A DNA stretch of 64,000 bases from Pelomonas dachongensis (GCF_043555865.1 NZ_JBIGHY010000003.1:578836-642835); one strand, 5' to 3'; shown: positions 1-8,330, counted from the first letter of the stretch. Numbers and translations are program-made. Notes: generated by a model not told the origin, from the letters alone.

Positions 1-1041
1 GCGGCCCTGGCGGATGCGCTGTTCCGCCAGCTCCAGGCTGCCGGAAATGCCGGCCAGCAGGTTGTTGAAGGCGTGCGCCAGGCCGCCGGTGAGCTGCCCC
101 ACGGCTTCCATCTTCTGGGCCTGCACCAGCTGCTCGGCTTGCAGGCGCTCGTGCGTGGTTCTGCGGCCCGACGCGTACACCTTGTCGCCCTCCATGGCCG
201 CCGTCCAGGCAAACCACTCGTGATGGCCGTTCTTGTGCAGGAAACGGTACTCGTACGCCTGCTTCAGAGGGCGCTCGAAAATGCCGGCGAACACCTCCCG
301 CGTTCGGGCGAGGTCGTCCGGGTGCACGAACTCGGCGAACTGATGGCCGACAAGTTCGCTTTCCGTCCAGCCCAGCAGCTCGGTCCACAGCGGGTTGACG
401 GCCTCGAAAGAGCCACCGGGCGCCACCACCACCAGCAGCTCCTGTGAGATCTGCCAGGCCAGGTTGCGGTCGGCCGTGCGCTCGGCCACCTGCTGCTCCA
501 GCGACGCGTTGAGGTCGCGCAGCGCGGTGTCGGCCCGCACCTTGGCCGTGGTCTCGTTCGTGAAGATGAACAGCGCGCACACGTCGCCTTCGGCATCCAG
601 CACGCGCGAGTACGAGAACGTCCACCAGGTTTCCTGCTCGCCGCGGTCGGTGGCGAGCTTCCAGGGCAGGTCGTTGAAGCGCTGGCTGCGGCCGTCGAAG
701 GCGTCCTCGATGATGGGCTTGGCCTGCGCCCAGCCATCCGCCCACACCTCGATGAACGGCGACCCCATGGCCCACGACAGCCGCGGGCCGAGCAGCGGGA
801 AGTAGGTCTCGTTGAAGAAGAAGAACAGTTCCTCCCGGCCCCACGACAGGATCATGGACTCGGGCGAATTCAGCAGCAGGCTGAGCGACGTCTTCAGCTC
901 GGTGGGCCACCCCTCGGGCGGGCCGAGCGGGTGCTGGGTCCAGTCGCGCGCCAGGATGAGGCGTGTGGCCTCGCCGCCGCCGGCCAGGAACCGCAGACCT
1001 CGAGGCAGTTCGTCGGGTTGGCGGTAGGCATGTGAGACCAT
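1..1041 (-). CDS. PAS-domain sensor histidine kinase (3' end outside window)
   Basis: This is the first 347 residues of a sensor kinase read leftwards off the window edge. The N-terminal part (about 30-150) looks like a PAS fold of the type found before bacterial kinases (FFFFNETYFPLLGP, WWTFSYSRV). A helical linker follows (about 165-190), then a second PAS/PAC unit (about 195-300; LGWTESELVG, FVHPDDLARTREVF, YRFLHKNGHHEWFAW). The dimerisation/phosphoacceptor helix begins at about 310 with QKMEAVGQLTGGLAHAFNNL; His323 is the expected phospho-accepting residue. The usual next residue in this family is Asp or Glu; here it is Ala324. The ATPase domain, and any receiver domain, lie beyond position 1. 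No membrane segment is seen, so it is probably cytoplasmic. ATG start at 1041. The signal sensed cannot be told. Confidence 0.85.
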   Translation of the reverse strand, partial: MVSHAYRQPDELPRGLRFLAGGGEATRLILARDWTQHPLGPPEGWPTELKTSLSLLLNSPESMILSWGREELFFFFNETYFPLLGPRLSWAMGSPFIEVWADGWAQAKPIIEDAFDGRSQRFNDLPWKLATDRGEQETWWTFSYSRVLDAEGDVCALFIFTNETTAKVRADTALRDLNASLEQQVAERTADRNLAWQISQELLVVVAPGGSFEAVNPLWTELLGWTESELVGHQFAEFVHPDDLARTREVFAGIFERPLKQAYEYRFLHKNGHHEWFAWTAAMEGDKVYASGRRTTHERLQAEQLVQAQKMEAVGQLTGGLAHAFNNLLAGISGSLELAEQRIRQGR

Positions 1042-1074
1042 GGGCTTTCAGAGGCAGTGCCGTCGAGAGCCTGC

Positions 1075-1365
1075 TCAGCGCCTTCTGGGTGCCGGAGCGC
1101 TGCCGTCCAGGAAGAGGTTCACCAGGACATCGGCGACCCAGTCGCCCACGCTGTAGTTCGCCGCACGCGCTCGCAACCGGTCGGCGCGGTCCTCCTGGAT
1201 GCGGGCCACCTCGGGCGCACCGGTCTTCTGCGCCGCAATGGCGCGCTGCTCACTGCGATCGGCCTCGGCGGTCAGGCCGGGGTCTCGCAGTGCGACGTTG
1301 GCGCAGCCGCTCAACGCCAGTACCAGCGGCGCCAGGGCCAGGAGTGCCTTCGGGTGTTGCTTCAT
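1075..1365 (-). CDS. small predicted lipoprotein
   Basis: A 96-residue protein with a short basic N-terminus, a hydrophobic stretch (LLALAPLVLALSGC) and a lipobox ending in Cys21, so it should be lipidated and anchored to a membrane. The rest is charged (many Arg, Asp, Glu) with no domain I recognise; the C-terminus is GSAPAPRRR. The ATG at 1365 is chosen because GAGGA lies eight bases upstream; an ATG two codons earlier (1371) overlaps the stop of the preceding helicase gene as ATGA, so the two genes are probably translationally coupled whichever start is used. Function unknown. Confidence 0.7.
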   Translation of the reverse strand: MKQHPKALLALAPLVLALSGCANVALRDPGLTAEADRSEQRAIAAQKTGAPEVARIQEDRADRLRARAANYSVGDWVADVLVNLFLDGSAPAPRRR

Positions 1366-1367
1366 GT

Positions 1368-3683
1368 TCATCGTCCTCGCCGCTGCCACAACGGCCGCTT
1401 CCCCTTCAGCTGTCGCTCAATGCCATCGTTGAGTCGCCCGCGCAGGTCGACGACCGCCTCAACGTGACCGTACACGCCGGGGAAGCGCAGGTCCAGCCAC
1501 AACCACAGCGTGCAGATGCGCAGCGCCTGCTCCATGCGGTCCAGGCGGCCGTGCTGGTCGAACTCGTCGAGGAAGTAGGGGTCGCCGGCCTGGCCAGTGC
1601 GGGCGTGGTTGGTGGCCCAGCTGGCGAACTGCTCCACCAGCATCGGCAGGCGTGAGTCGACCGGCGCCTGCGCGTACTTGAAGCGCTCGTTCAGCGGCAG
1701 TGCGGCGGCGTTGCGGTCCAGCATCTCGGCCAGCTCCAGCATCTGCTCCAGCTCGGCGACGGCGAAGTGCGCGTCGTCCAGGCGCAGCTGCTGCATGAAG
1801 ATGCTGAGCACGGCGTACAGCTTGTTGACGCCCATGCGCTGCGAGATGGTCTGCACGTGGCGCCAGTTGGGCGCGACCGGGCATTTGAAGTCGCGCGGCG
1901 CGCGCGGCTCCTTGGGCAGCTGCGTGCGCAGGATCTTCATCGCGTCCGCCTCTGCCTCCTTCAGCACGCTGGTGAAGCCCTCGTCGTGCATGCCGTAGCG
2001 GCCCGCGCGGCCGGCGATCTGATGCACCTCGCTGACGGACAGCTCGCGGTCGCCGACGCCGTCGAACTTGGTCAGCGTGGAGAACAGCACGCGGCGAATG
2101 GGCAGGTTCAGGCCCATGCCGATGGCGTCGGTGGCCACGAGCACCTGGCTCGCGCCGACCGCGAAGCGCTCGGCCTCGCGGCGGCGCACCTCGGGCGGCA
2201 GCGCGCCGTAGATGACGCTGACGTTGTGGCCGTTTTGGGAGATCTGGTCGCGCAGCATCAGCACGTCGCGGCGGCTGAAGGCCACGACCGCGTCGCCCGA
2301 CTGCAGGTGCGTCATGGGCACGGGCGCAGGCATCAGCTGCACTTGCTGCTTGCGCTCGAACACGCGCTTCTCGGGCTTCTCGCCGCACAGCTGCAGCAGC
2401 CGCTCGATGGCGGGCGCTGCATAGGCGGACGCGATGATGATGACCTCGCGCGCCGGCACGCCGACGATGGCCTGCGTCCAGGCCCAGCCGCGCGAGTCGT
2501 CGAAGATCATCTGCGCTTCGTCGATGACGGCCACGTCGACGATGTCGCGCGTGTTGACCATCTCGATGGTGCTGCTGACGACGCGGGCGTTGTCGGCGGG
2601 CACGCTCTCCTCGCCGGTCAGCAGCGAGCACGGCACGCCGCGCCCCACCAGGCGGTCGCGACCTTCCAGCGCCAGCAGCCGCAGCGGCGCCAGGTAGGCG
2701 CCGTCCAGCGCCTGCGCCAACCGCTCGAAGGCGGCATACGTCTTGCCGCTGTTGGGCGGGCCGAGGTACAGCGTGACCTTGCGGCCCAGCTTGCGTGCGG
2801 CGTCGAAGCTGTCGGGGTAGCCTTGGAAAGCCAGCTCGCGGCCCAGGCTGGCCAGCGTGCTCTGCTCCTCCACAGTCTGCTCCCAGCGGTCCTGCGCGCG
2901 CGTCAATGCGGCCTTCAGGTCGGCATAGGGCATGGGCACGCCGCACTCGGCCTGCAGCCGCGGCAGCAGCGACGCGAGCTGGGCCGCGTCGCCCATGGCC
3001 TCGCTGCGCGCCACCAGGTGGTTCAAGTGCAGCGTCAGCTCGGCTGTATAGGAGTATTCCGGCGCCTGACCCAGGCCGTGGCGCAGCGCGGCCGTGTCGC
3101 CGTCGCGGAAGAAGGCCCACACCGGCGCCTCCTGCACCGGCACGCGGTGTGACAGGTCGATGCGCCAGGCCTCATGGGCCAGCGTGATCGGGTGAATGCA
3201 GAGCCGCGTGAACACCAGTCCTTCGCGGCGCAGACCCAGGCTTTCCAGCTGCTGCAGCCGCTGCTGCATCTGCGGGCGCAGCGTGTTGGTCAGTGGCGTG
3301 GCGTTCAGCTGCGCCAGTGCGACAGGGATGTGCGCCGGCAGGATCCAGCGGCTGGGCCGACCGCCGCCGGCGGCCTTGGAGATCTGGATGCAGCCCAGCC
3401 GGTCCAGCGCGGCATCGGCGCTCTTGTCGCTGCCGTCGTCGAGGTCGTCCGGCACCAGCACCTGCGGCAGCGCGTGCGCGGCCTGGCGGATGCGGGCCCA
3501 GTCCTCGGGCGCCAGGCCTGCGGGCAGGCGCGCGGCGTGGCCGGGTTGCGGGAGGGGAAAGGCCGGCGCGGGCGGCCGGGCGGGCTTGTTCTGAGGGACT
3601 TCGGGATTCACGGCAGAAGTGGAACACAGGCGCGCCGGCGCCTGCTCCGGCCGGCGCTCAGCGCCTGGCCCGCTCCCCGGCAC
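1368..3683 (-). CDS. SUV3-like DEAD/DEAH-box RNA helicase
   Basis: A 771-residue superfamily 2 helicase. After an extension of about 300 residues with no clear fold, the helicase core has Walker A GPPNSGKT (about 308-315), motif II as DEAQ (388-391, in VIDEAQMIFDD), and motif VI as QIAGRAGRYG. The DEAQ box, the GPPNSGKT loop and the C-terminal region (LPLNERFKYAQAPVDSR) are characteristic of the mitochondrial SUV3 family, whose alphaproteobacterial and betaproteobacterial relatives are presumed to unwind structured RNA with an exoribonuclease. The start is GTG at 3683, overlapping the upstream small gene by 26 bp and lacking an obvious ribosome site; a GTG at 3611 is possible. It overlaps or abuts the lipoprotein downstream. 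Family assignment is secure; the RNA substrate is unknown. Confidence 0.88.
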   Translation of the reverse strand: MPGSGPGAERRPEQAPARLCSTSAVNPEVPQNKPARPPAPAFPLPQPGHAARLPAGLAPEDWARIRQAAHALPQVLVPDDLDDGSDKSADAALDRLGCIQISKAAGGGRPSRWILPAHIPVALAQLNATPLTNTLRPQMQQRLQQLESLGLRREGLVFTRLCIHPITLAHEAWRIDLSHRVPVQEAPVWAFFRDGDTAALRHGLGQAPEYSYTAELTLHLNHLVARSEAMGDAAQLASLLPRLQAECGVPMPYADLKAALTRAQDRWEQTVEEQSTLASLGRELAFQGYPDSFDAARKLGRKVTLYLGPPNSGKTYAAFERLAQALDGAYLAPLRLLALEGRDRLVGRGVPCSLLTGEESVPADNARVVSSTIEMVNTRDIVDVAVIDEAQMIFDDSRGWAWTQAIVGVPAREVIIIASAYAAPAIERLLQLCGEKPEKRVFERKQQVQLMPAPVPMTHLQSGDAVVAFSRRDVLMLRDQISQNGHNVSVIYGALPPEVRRREAERFAVGASQVLVATDAIGMGLNLPIRRVLFSTLTKFDGVGDRELSVSEVHQIAGRAGRYGMHDEGFTSVLKEAEADAMKILRTQLPKEPRAPRDFKCPVAPNWRHVQTISQRMGVNKLYAVLSIFMQQLRLDDAHFAVAELEQMLELAEMLDRNAAALPLNERFKYAQAPVDSRLPMLVEQFASWATNHARTGQAGDPYFLDEFDQHGRLDRMEQALRICTLWLWLDLRFPGVYGHVEAVVDLRGRLNDGIERQLKGKRPLWQRRGR

Positions 3684-3906
3684 GGTTTTGCAGGGCGGTC
3701 TGGTGCTTGCAGACGTTCTCGCCCGTCGTGGTCAGGCGCAGCGTGCCGCCCTGCCATTCGAGCCAGTGCAAGGCCACGTAGTCGTCGATGTCGCCCTCGG
3801 CAATCTCGGCCGCCCGGCGCTGCTTGAGCAGGCCCACGGTGGCGGGCAACTGGTCGCGAAGCACGACATGTCGCGTTGCGGCGGGAAGCGAGGCATAAGG
3901 GGTCAT
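3658..3906 (-). CDS. hypothetical protein, 82 aa
   Basis: A small soluble protein (begins MTPYASLPAATRH, ends NRAGERARR). The middle, DIDDYVALHWLEWQGGTLRLTTTGENVC, reads like the end of a small winged-helix fold (a GLTxxG-type tail is common in such proteins), but that is only a resemblance. ATG at 3906 is preceded by GGAG at six bases. It overlaps the helicase start and is probably co-transcribed with it. It is divergent from the arsenic operon. Function unknown. Confidence 0.6.
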   Translation of the reverse strand: MTPYASLPAATRHVVLRDQLPATVGLLKQRRAAEIAEGDIDDYVALHWLEWQGGTLRLTTTGENVCKHQTALQNRAGERARR

Positions 3907-4025
3907 CGAGATCTCCGAAAAGGACGGTCGCGGACTGGACTTCGCCGCCGAGTGGAACACGAAAGGATGATGGCGTGATGTCAGACCGTGCCGCGCTGCG
4001 TCGAGGCCCACTGTCCGACACGGGC

Positions 4026-4055
4026 TTGCAGATCACCAAACACTTCGAGTATTCT
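4026..4055 (+). promoter_or_regulatory. possible arsR promoter
   Basis: TTGCAG at 4026 and TATTCT at 4050 are separated by 18 bp and lie just upstream of the arsR ATG at 4062. The -35 match is poor. If used, the transcript would have almost no leader, and ArsR would be expected to bind here. Inferred from position only. Confidence 0.3.
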
Positions 4056-4061
4056 GGAAGC

Positions 4062-4385
4062 ATGGATGAAAAAGACGTCGTCAAGGCCCTCGCGGCGCTG
4101 GCCCAGCCGGTGCGGCTGAAGGTGTTCCGCGCGCTGGTGGTCACCGGTGACGCGGGCCTCACGCCCGGCACCATGGCCGAGGGGCTGGACATGCCGGCCA
4201 ACACGCTCTCCTTCCACCTGAAGGCGCTGGTGAACGCCGGCCTGGTCACGCAGGAGCGCGCCAGCCGCCACCTCATCTACCGCGCCGCCTACCCGCGCAT
4301 GAATGCGCTGCTGGGCTACCTGACCGAGAACTGCTGCCAGGGCGCCGACTGCGCCGTGCCGGCCACGATGGGCTCCTGCTGCTGA
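4062..4385 (+). CDS. arsR: ArsR-family arsenite-responsive repressor
   Basis: A 107-residue winged-helix regulator that begins MDEKDVVKALAALAQPVRLK, the usual first helix of ArsR proteins. The recognition region is about 36-58 (MAEGLDMPANTLSFHLKAL) and the wing about 62-75. It lacks the classical ELCVCDL metal site in the recognition helix. Instead the tail carries Cys91, Cys92, Cys97, Cys106 and Cys107 (NCCQGADC then GSCC), similar in style to the C-terminal arsenite sites of the Acidithiobacillus-type ArsR. It heads an operon with arsC, an aquaporin and arsH (gaps of 5, 2 and -8 bp) and very probably represses it until As(III) or Sb(III) binds. An upstream in-frame start exists at 3876 but would add a non-homologous extension. 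Confidence 0.9.
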   Translation: MDEKDVVKALAALAQPVRLKVFRALVVTGDAGLTPGTMAEGLDMPANTLSFHLKALVNAGLVTQERASRHLIYRAAYPRMNALLGYLTENCCQGADCAVPATMGSCC

Positions 4386-4390
4386 CTCCC

Positions 4391-4894
4391 ATGACCACCC
4401 ACGTCCTCATCCTCTGCACCCACAACTCCGCGCGCAGCGTCCTCAGCGAAGGCATGCTCAACCACTGGGCCCGCAAGCTCGGCAAGGATGTGCAGGCGCA
4501 CAGTGCCGGCAGCGCGCCCAGCGGGCGCATCAACCCGTTCGCGCTGGAGGCGTTGAGGCATGCGGGTGTCGACACCACGGGCTGTCGCAGCAAGAGCTGG
4601 GACGAGTTCACGACGCCCGATGCGCCGCCGCTGTCCATCGTCATCACGGTCTGCGACAGCGCCGCGGCCGAGCAATGCCCGGTGTTCTTCGGTGGTCAGG
4701 GCCAGCCGGTCAAGGTGCACTGGGGCTACCCCGACCCGTCCAACGCCGACGGCGGCGACGAAGGCAAGCGACGCGCCTTCGAGCTGACGCGCCAGGCCAT
4801 CGGCTATCGCATGCTGCAGCTGCTGCAACTGCCGTTGCAAACGCTGAGCAAGGGGGAGCTGCAGCAGGCGCTGGCCGAGATCGGCACGGCCTGA
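4391..4894 (+). CDS. arsC: arsenate reductase, low-molecular-weight phosphatase type
   Basis: A 167-residue cytoplasmic enzyme that reduces As(V) to As(III). The P-loop is CTHNSARS with catalytic Cys9 and Arg15 (C-x5-R). Cys88 and Cys95 (VCDSAAAEQCP) match the redox pair of the thioredoxin-coupled arsenate reductases. HWGYPDPS is the conserved Asp loop that carries the general acid. Length and order fit the family. It starts five bases after arsR. Its product, arsenite, must leave the cell through the aquaporin encoded next, or be oxidised or modified elsewhere. Confidence 0.93.
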   Translation: MTTHVLILCTHNSARSVLSEGMLNHWARKLGKDVQAHSAGSAPSGRINPFALEALRHAGVDTTGCRSKSWDEFTTPDAPPLSIVITVCDSAAAEQCPVFFGGQGQPVKVHWGYPDPSNADGGDEGKRRAFELTRQAIGYRMLQLLQLPLQTLSKGELQQALAEIGTA

Positions 4895-4896
4895 AC

Positions 4897-5559
4897 GTGA
4901 GCCTGTCCCGCAAACTGCTGGCTGAAGGCCTGGGCACGGCACTGCTGCTGGCCGTCGTCATTGGCTCCGGCGTCATGGCCGAGCGGCTGTCGGGCGGCAA
5001 CGTGGCGGTAGCGCTGCTGGCCAACACGCTGGCGACGGTGGGTGGCCTGTACGTCCTCATCGAGATCTTCGGGCCCGTGAGCGGCGCCCACTTCAACCCG
5101 GCCGTCAGCGCCGTCATGGCCTGGCGCGGCGAACTGCCGGTGGCGCTGCTGTTGCCCTACGTCGCCGTGCAGCTTGTCGGCGCCATGCTGGGCGCGTGGC
5201 TGGCGCATGCGATGTTCGACATGAACATCCTGCAGTGGTCCGTCAAGCTGCGCAGCGGCACCGGCCAGTGGATTGCAGAGGCCGTGGCCACGTTCGGCCT
5301 GCTGCTGGTCATTCTGCGGGCGCCCGCCACGCGCGTGGCGGCTCTGGTGGCGGCCTACATCGGGGCGGCGTACTGGTTCACGGCGTCCACCGCCTTCGCC
5401 AACCCGGCCGCCGTGTTCGGCCGCATGTTCAGCGACAGCTTTGCCGGCATCGCGCCGGCGAGCGCGCCCGGCTTCGTGGCCGCCGAGCTGGCCGGTGCCG
5501 CGCTGGCTGTGGCGGTCCATCAACTGCTGTCTTCGCCCGCCAAGGCCCGCCATGTCTGA
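4897..5559 (+). CDS. aqpS: arsenic-operon aquaglyceroporin (AqpS-like)
   Basis: A 220-residue MIP-family channel with about six membrane helices and two half-helix loops: loop B is GAHFNPAVS and loop E is FANPAAVFGR. In ordinary aquaporins the second NPA is followed by the selectivity-filter Arg; here it is Ala, as expected for the arsenic-operon channels that let arsenite out by diffusion. In Sinorhizobium meliloti the gene aqpS holds the place of an arsenite pump between arsR and arsC; the same logic fits here, since no ArsB or Acr3 is present in the window. The start is GTG at 4897, two bases after the arsC stop; a longer in-frame ORF starting in arsC is only a shadow. The last eight bases overlap arsH. 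Confidence 0.88.
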   Translation: MSLSRKLLAEGLGTALLLAVVIGSGVMAERLSGGNVAVALLANTLATVGGLYVLIEIFGPVSGAHFNPAVSAVMAWRGELPVALLLPYVAVQLVGAMLGAWLAHAMFDMNILQWSVKLRSGTGQWIAEAVATFGLLLVILRAPATRVAALVAAYIGAAYWFTASTAFANPAAVFGRMFSDSFAGIAPASAPGFVAAELAGAALAVAVHQLLSSPAKARHV

Positions 5560-6283
5560 GCCCCTGTTCCCCAACCCCGGTTTCCCCGCGCTGCGAGCCG
5601 ATCTTTTCGACGTGCCCACGCAGGCGCGCCTGACGCCCCCTGCAACGTCGCCACACCGTCCGCGCTTCCTGATGCTCTACGGCTCGCTGCGCGAGCGCGC
5701 CTACAGCCGGCTGCTGACATTCGAGGCCGCCCGGCTGCTGGAGGCCATGGGCGCGGAGGTGCGCATCTTCGACCCCAGCGGCCTGCCGCTGCCCGACGAC
5801 GCACCTGACAGCCACCCGAAGGTGCAGGAGCTGCGCCAATTGGCGCTGTGGTGCGAGGGCATGGTCTGGACCTCGCCCGAGCGGCATGGCGCCATGACCG
5901 GCATCATGAAGGCGCAGATCGACTGGATCCCGCTGAGCGCCGGTGCCGTGCGGCCGACGCAAGGCAAGACGCTGGCCGTCATGCAGGTGTGCGGCGGCTC
6001 GCAGTCGTTCAACGCGGTCAACCAGCTGCGCGTGCTGGGCCGCTGGATGCGCATGCTGACCATCCCCAACCAGTCTTCCGTCGCCAAGGCCTTCGCCGAG
6101 TTCGACGACGACGGACGCATGAAGCCCTCGGCCTTCTACGACCGCGTGGTGGACGTGATGGAAGAACTCTTCAAGTTCACGCTGTTGACGCGCGACGTCG
6201 GTCCCTACCTGGTGGACCGCTACAGCGAGCGCAAGGAGAGCGCCGAGGCACTGTCCCGGCGCGTGAACCAGCGCGCGATCTGA
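5552..6283 (+). CDS. arsH: ArsH NADPH-dependent FMN reductase
   Basis: A 243-residue flavodoxin-like protein. The FMN phosphate loop is YGSLRERAYSR (about 44-54), followed by the conserved ERHGAMTGIMKAQIDWIPL segment and the VCGGSQSFNAVNQLR loop, all typical of ArsH. ArsH proteins reduce quinones or azo dyes and, in Pseudomonas, oxidise trivalent organoarsenicals, giving resistance to them. The ATG overlaps the end of the aquaporin gene, so translation is coupled. It is the last gene of the arsenic operon; a minus-strand SDR gene converges on it. Confidence 0.92.
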   Translation: MSEPLFPNPGFPALRADLFDVPTQARLTPPATSPHRPRFLMLYGSLRERAYSRLLTFEAARLLEAMGAEVRIFDPSGLPLPDDAPDSHPKVQELRQLALWCEGMVWTSPERHGAMTGIMKAQIDWIPLSAGAVRPTQGKTLAVMQVCGGSQSFNAVNQLRVLGRWMRMLTIPNQSSVAKAFAEFDDDGRMKPSAFYDRVVDVMEELFKFTLLTRDVGPYLVDRYSERKESAEALSRRVNQRAI

Positions 6284-6343
6284 GCCGGACCCGCGGGGCT
6301 TCGAGCCCAGCGGGCTGCCATTGACAACCAGACCCGGCTTGAC

Positions 6344-7213
6344 TCAGGCCGCCTGCGCTCGCGGGAAATCCGTCGACGCCGCCACCTCGTGCCAGGCGGC
6401 CGTCTCGCGCTCGACGAACGCGTGCTTGTCGGCAATCACCCGCAGCGTGTCCGTGCCCAGCGGCAGGCGCAGCGGTGGCGTTCGGGCGTCCACCAGCTTC
6501 AGCATCGCCAGCGCCAGGCGCTCGGGGTCGCCGGGCTGGTTCAGGCTGATCTGCTTGGCGGCCTCGCGCACCGCGCCCGCCGTGGCGGCATAGTCGGCCA
6601 GCACGCGTGGCGACGTGACCAGCGACTGGCCCTCCAGGAACTCGGTGCGGAAGTAGCCCGGCTCGACGACGGTGGCGTGGATGCCCAGCGGTGTCAGCTC
6701 GGCATGCAGCGCTTCGGTGATGCCTTCGACGGCGAACTTGGTCGAGCAGTACACGCCGAAGCCGGCGCTGGACTGAACCCCGCCCAGCGACGAGACGTTG
6801 ATGACGTGGCCGCTGCGGCGCTCGCGCATGGTTGGCAGCACGGCCCGCGTCACGTTCAGCAGGCCGAACACGTTGGTCTCGTACAGCCGTCGCACCTCGT
6901 CGGCGCTGGCCTCCTCCACGGCACCCAGCAGGCCGTAGCCGGCGTTGTTGACCAGCACGTCGACCCTGCCGAAGCGGGCCAGCGCGGCGGCCACTGCCTG
7001 CGCGGCCTGGGCCTCGTCGGTCACGTCCAGGCTGACGGCCAGCAGGCCCGGCTGCGCGCCGAAGCGTTGCGTGACTGCCGCCGCGTCGCGGGCGGTGGCA
7101 ACGACGGCGTCGCCGCGGCCCAGCGCGGCAGCCGTGATGCGCGCGCCGATGCCGCGCGAGGCGCCGGTGATGAACCAGACGCGCTGGCAGGGGGACGAGG
7201 TGATGGTGGTCAT
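6344..7213 (-). CDS. short-chain dehydrogenase/reductase
   Basis: A 289-residue classical-type SDR. Cofactor motif TGASRGIG (about 17-24), NNAG motif, and catalytic Ser with YCSTK (Tyr and Lys of the active site). The fold and length match NAD(P)-dependent reductases of unknown substrate; the C-terminal part (about 200-289) is of the kind found in ketoreductases of the DltE-like group. ATG at 7213 is preceded by AAGGAA at five bases; an upstream in-frame start at 7279 has no such site. It is divergent from a LysR gene 124 bp away, so the LysR protein is the probable regulator. Confidence 0.85.
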   Translation of the reverse strand: MTTITSSPCQRVWFITGASRGIGARITAAALGRGDAVVATARDAAAVTQRFGAQPGLLAVSLDVTDEAQAAQAVAAALARFGRVDVLVNNAGYGLLGAVEEASADEVRRLYETNVFGLLNVTRAVLPTMRERRSGHVINVSSLGGVQSSAGFGVYCSTKFAVEGITEALHAELTPLGIHATVVEPGYFRTEFLEGQSLVTSPRVLADYAATAGAVREAAKQISLNQPGDPERLALAMLKLVDARTPPLRLPLGTDTLRVIADKHAFVERETAAWHEVAASTDFPRAQAA

Positions 7214-7337
7214 GGCGTTTCCTTGCAGTGAGGAGTGTTGAAGGGTGGAAGCTCGGCCGATGGGCGGCAATGTAGGCATCCGATTGATGTCGAACTAGCC
7301 CAGAATCACTTCATTGATTGGCAAGGAGATCGTGACA

Positions 7338-8297
7338 GTGGCCTTCAACGAACTGCGCGCCATCGCCGTCTTCACGCAGGCCGCCGAGCTGGGCAGCCTG
7401 CGCCAGGCGGCGGTATCACAGGGCATCACGCCGCAAGCCGCCAGCCAGGCGCTGACGCAGCTGGAGGCGCACCTGGGTGTGCGCCTGTTCCACCGCACGA
7501 CGCGGCGGCTCAGCCTGACCGAGGAGGGGCAGCGCTTCCTCACCGCAGCCGCGCCGGGACTTCAGTCGTTGCAACGTGCGCTGCATGGCGCCCGCCAGGG
7601 GCGCGACGCCATCGCCGGCCCGCTGCGCATCGCGGCGCCGCGCTCCATCATGCTGCCGGTGCTGTGGCCGCTGATCGAGGCCTTCTGTGCGCGCCACCCC
7701 GACATCGAGCCCGATGTGCAGCTCGACGACCGCATCGGCGACTGGGTGCAGGAGCGTGTGGACGTCGGCTTTCGCGCGGGCAGCCCGCCGGCGGAAGGCG
7801 TCATCGCGCGCCACCTGCTGCCGTTGCAGCTGGTCGTCTGCGCATCACCCGACTACATCGCCCGGCACGGTGCGCCGCGCTCCATCGACGAGCTGGCGCG
7901 CCACCGCTGCAGCGGCTTCCGCCATCCCAGCACCGGCAAGGTCATGGCCTGGGAGTTCGCGGTCGGCGGCGAGATCGTCGCGCGCGACGTCGCCTCGGTC
8001 GTCGTCACCAACGACGTCGAGCTGGAGGCGAATGCCGTCGTCGCCGGGCAGTGCATCGGCCAGCTGGTGGGCGTGACGGCCGCGCCGCTGGTGCGTGCCG
8101 GCCGCCTGGTGCCGCTGCTGACGGCCCATGTCACCGACCACCTCGGCCTGTACCTCTACTACGGCAGCCGCGTCGCCCAGCCGGCGCGCGTGCGGGCCTT
8201 CATCGACCTGATCGTCGAGCAGCTGGACGTCAGCCAATGGGTGCTGAGCCCGCAGGAGCTGGCGGCTGCAGCGAAGCCCCGCAAGCCGCGGCGCTGA
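7338..8297 (+). CDS. LysR-family transcriptional regulator
   Basis: A 319-residue regulator with an N-terminal winged helix (about 1-60; the helix-turn-helix is in SLRQAAVSQGITPQAASQAL) and an effector-binding domain (about 88-295; FRAGSPPAEGVIARHLLP). The best start is GTG at 7338, with AAGGAG nine bases upstream; GTG at 7332 and TTG at 7314 are in frame but badly spaced. Being divergent from the SDR gene, it probably controls that gene and itself. The tail is rich in Lys and Arg. The inducer is unknown. Confidence 0.87.
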   Translation: MAFNELRAIAVFTQAAELGSLRQAAVSQGITPQAASQALTQLEAHLGVRLFHRTTRRLSLTEEGQRFLTAAAPGLQSLQRALHGARQGRDAIAGPLRIAAPRSIMLPVLWPLIEAFCARHPDIEPDVQLDDRIGDWVQERVDVGFRAGSPPAEGVIARHLLPLQLVVCASPDYIARHGAPRSIDELARHRCSGFRHPSTGKVMAWEFAVGGEIVARDVASVVVTNDVELEANAVVAGQCIGQLVGVTAAPLVRAGRLVPLLTAHVTDHLGLYLYYGSRVAQPARVRAFIDLIVEQLDVSQWVLSPQELAAAAKPRKPRR

Positions 8298-8330
8298 CGC
8301 GGCATCGATGCGGTACCGATGCGTCGCCAG

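Noticed and set aside
1767..3152. A 461-residue plus-strand frame inside the helicase gene
   Set aside because: Composition is that of a shadow (many Arg, His, Gln, Ala); the opposite strand carries complete helicase motifs.
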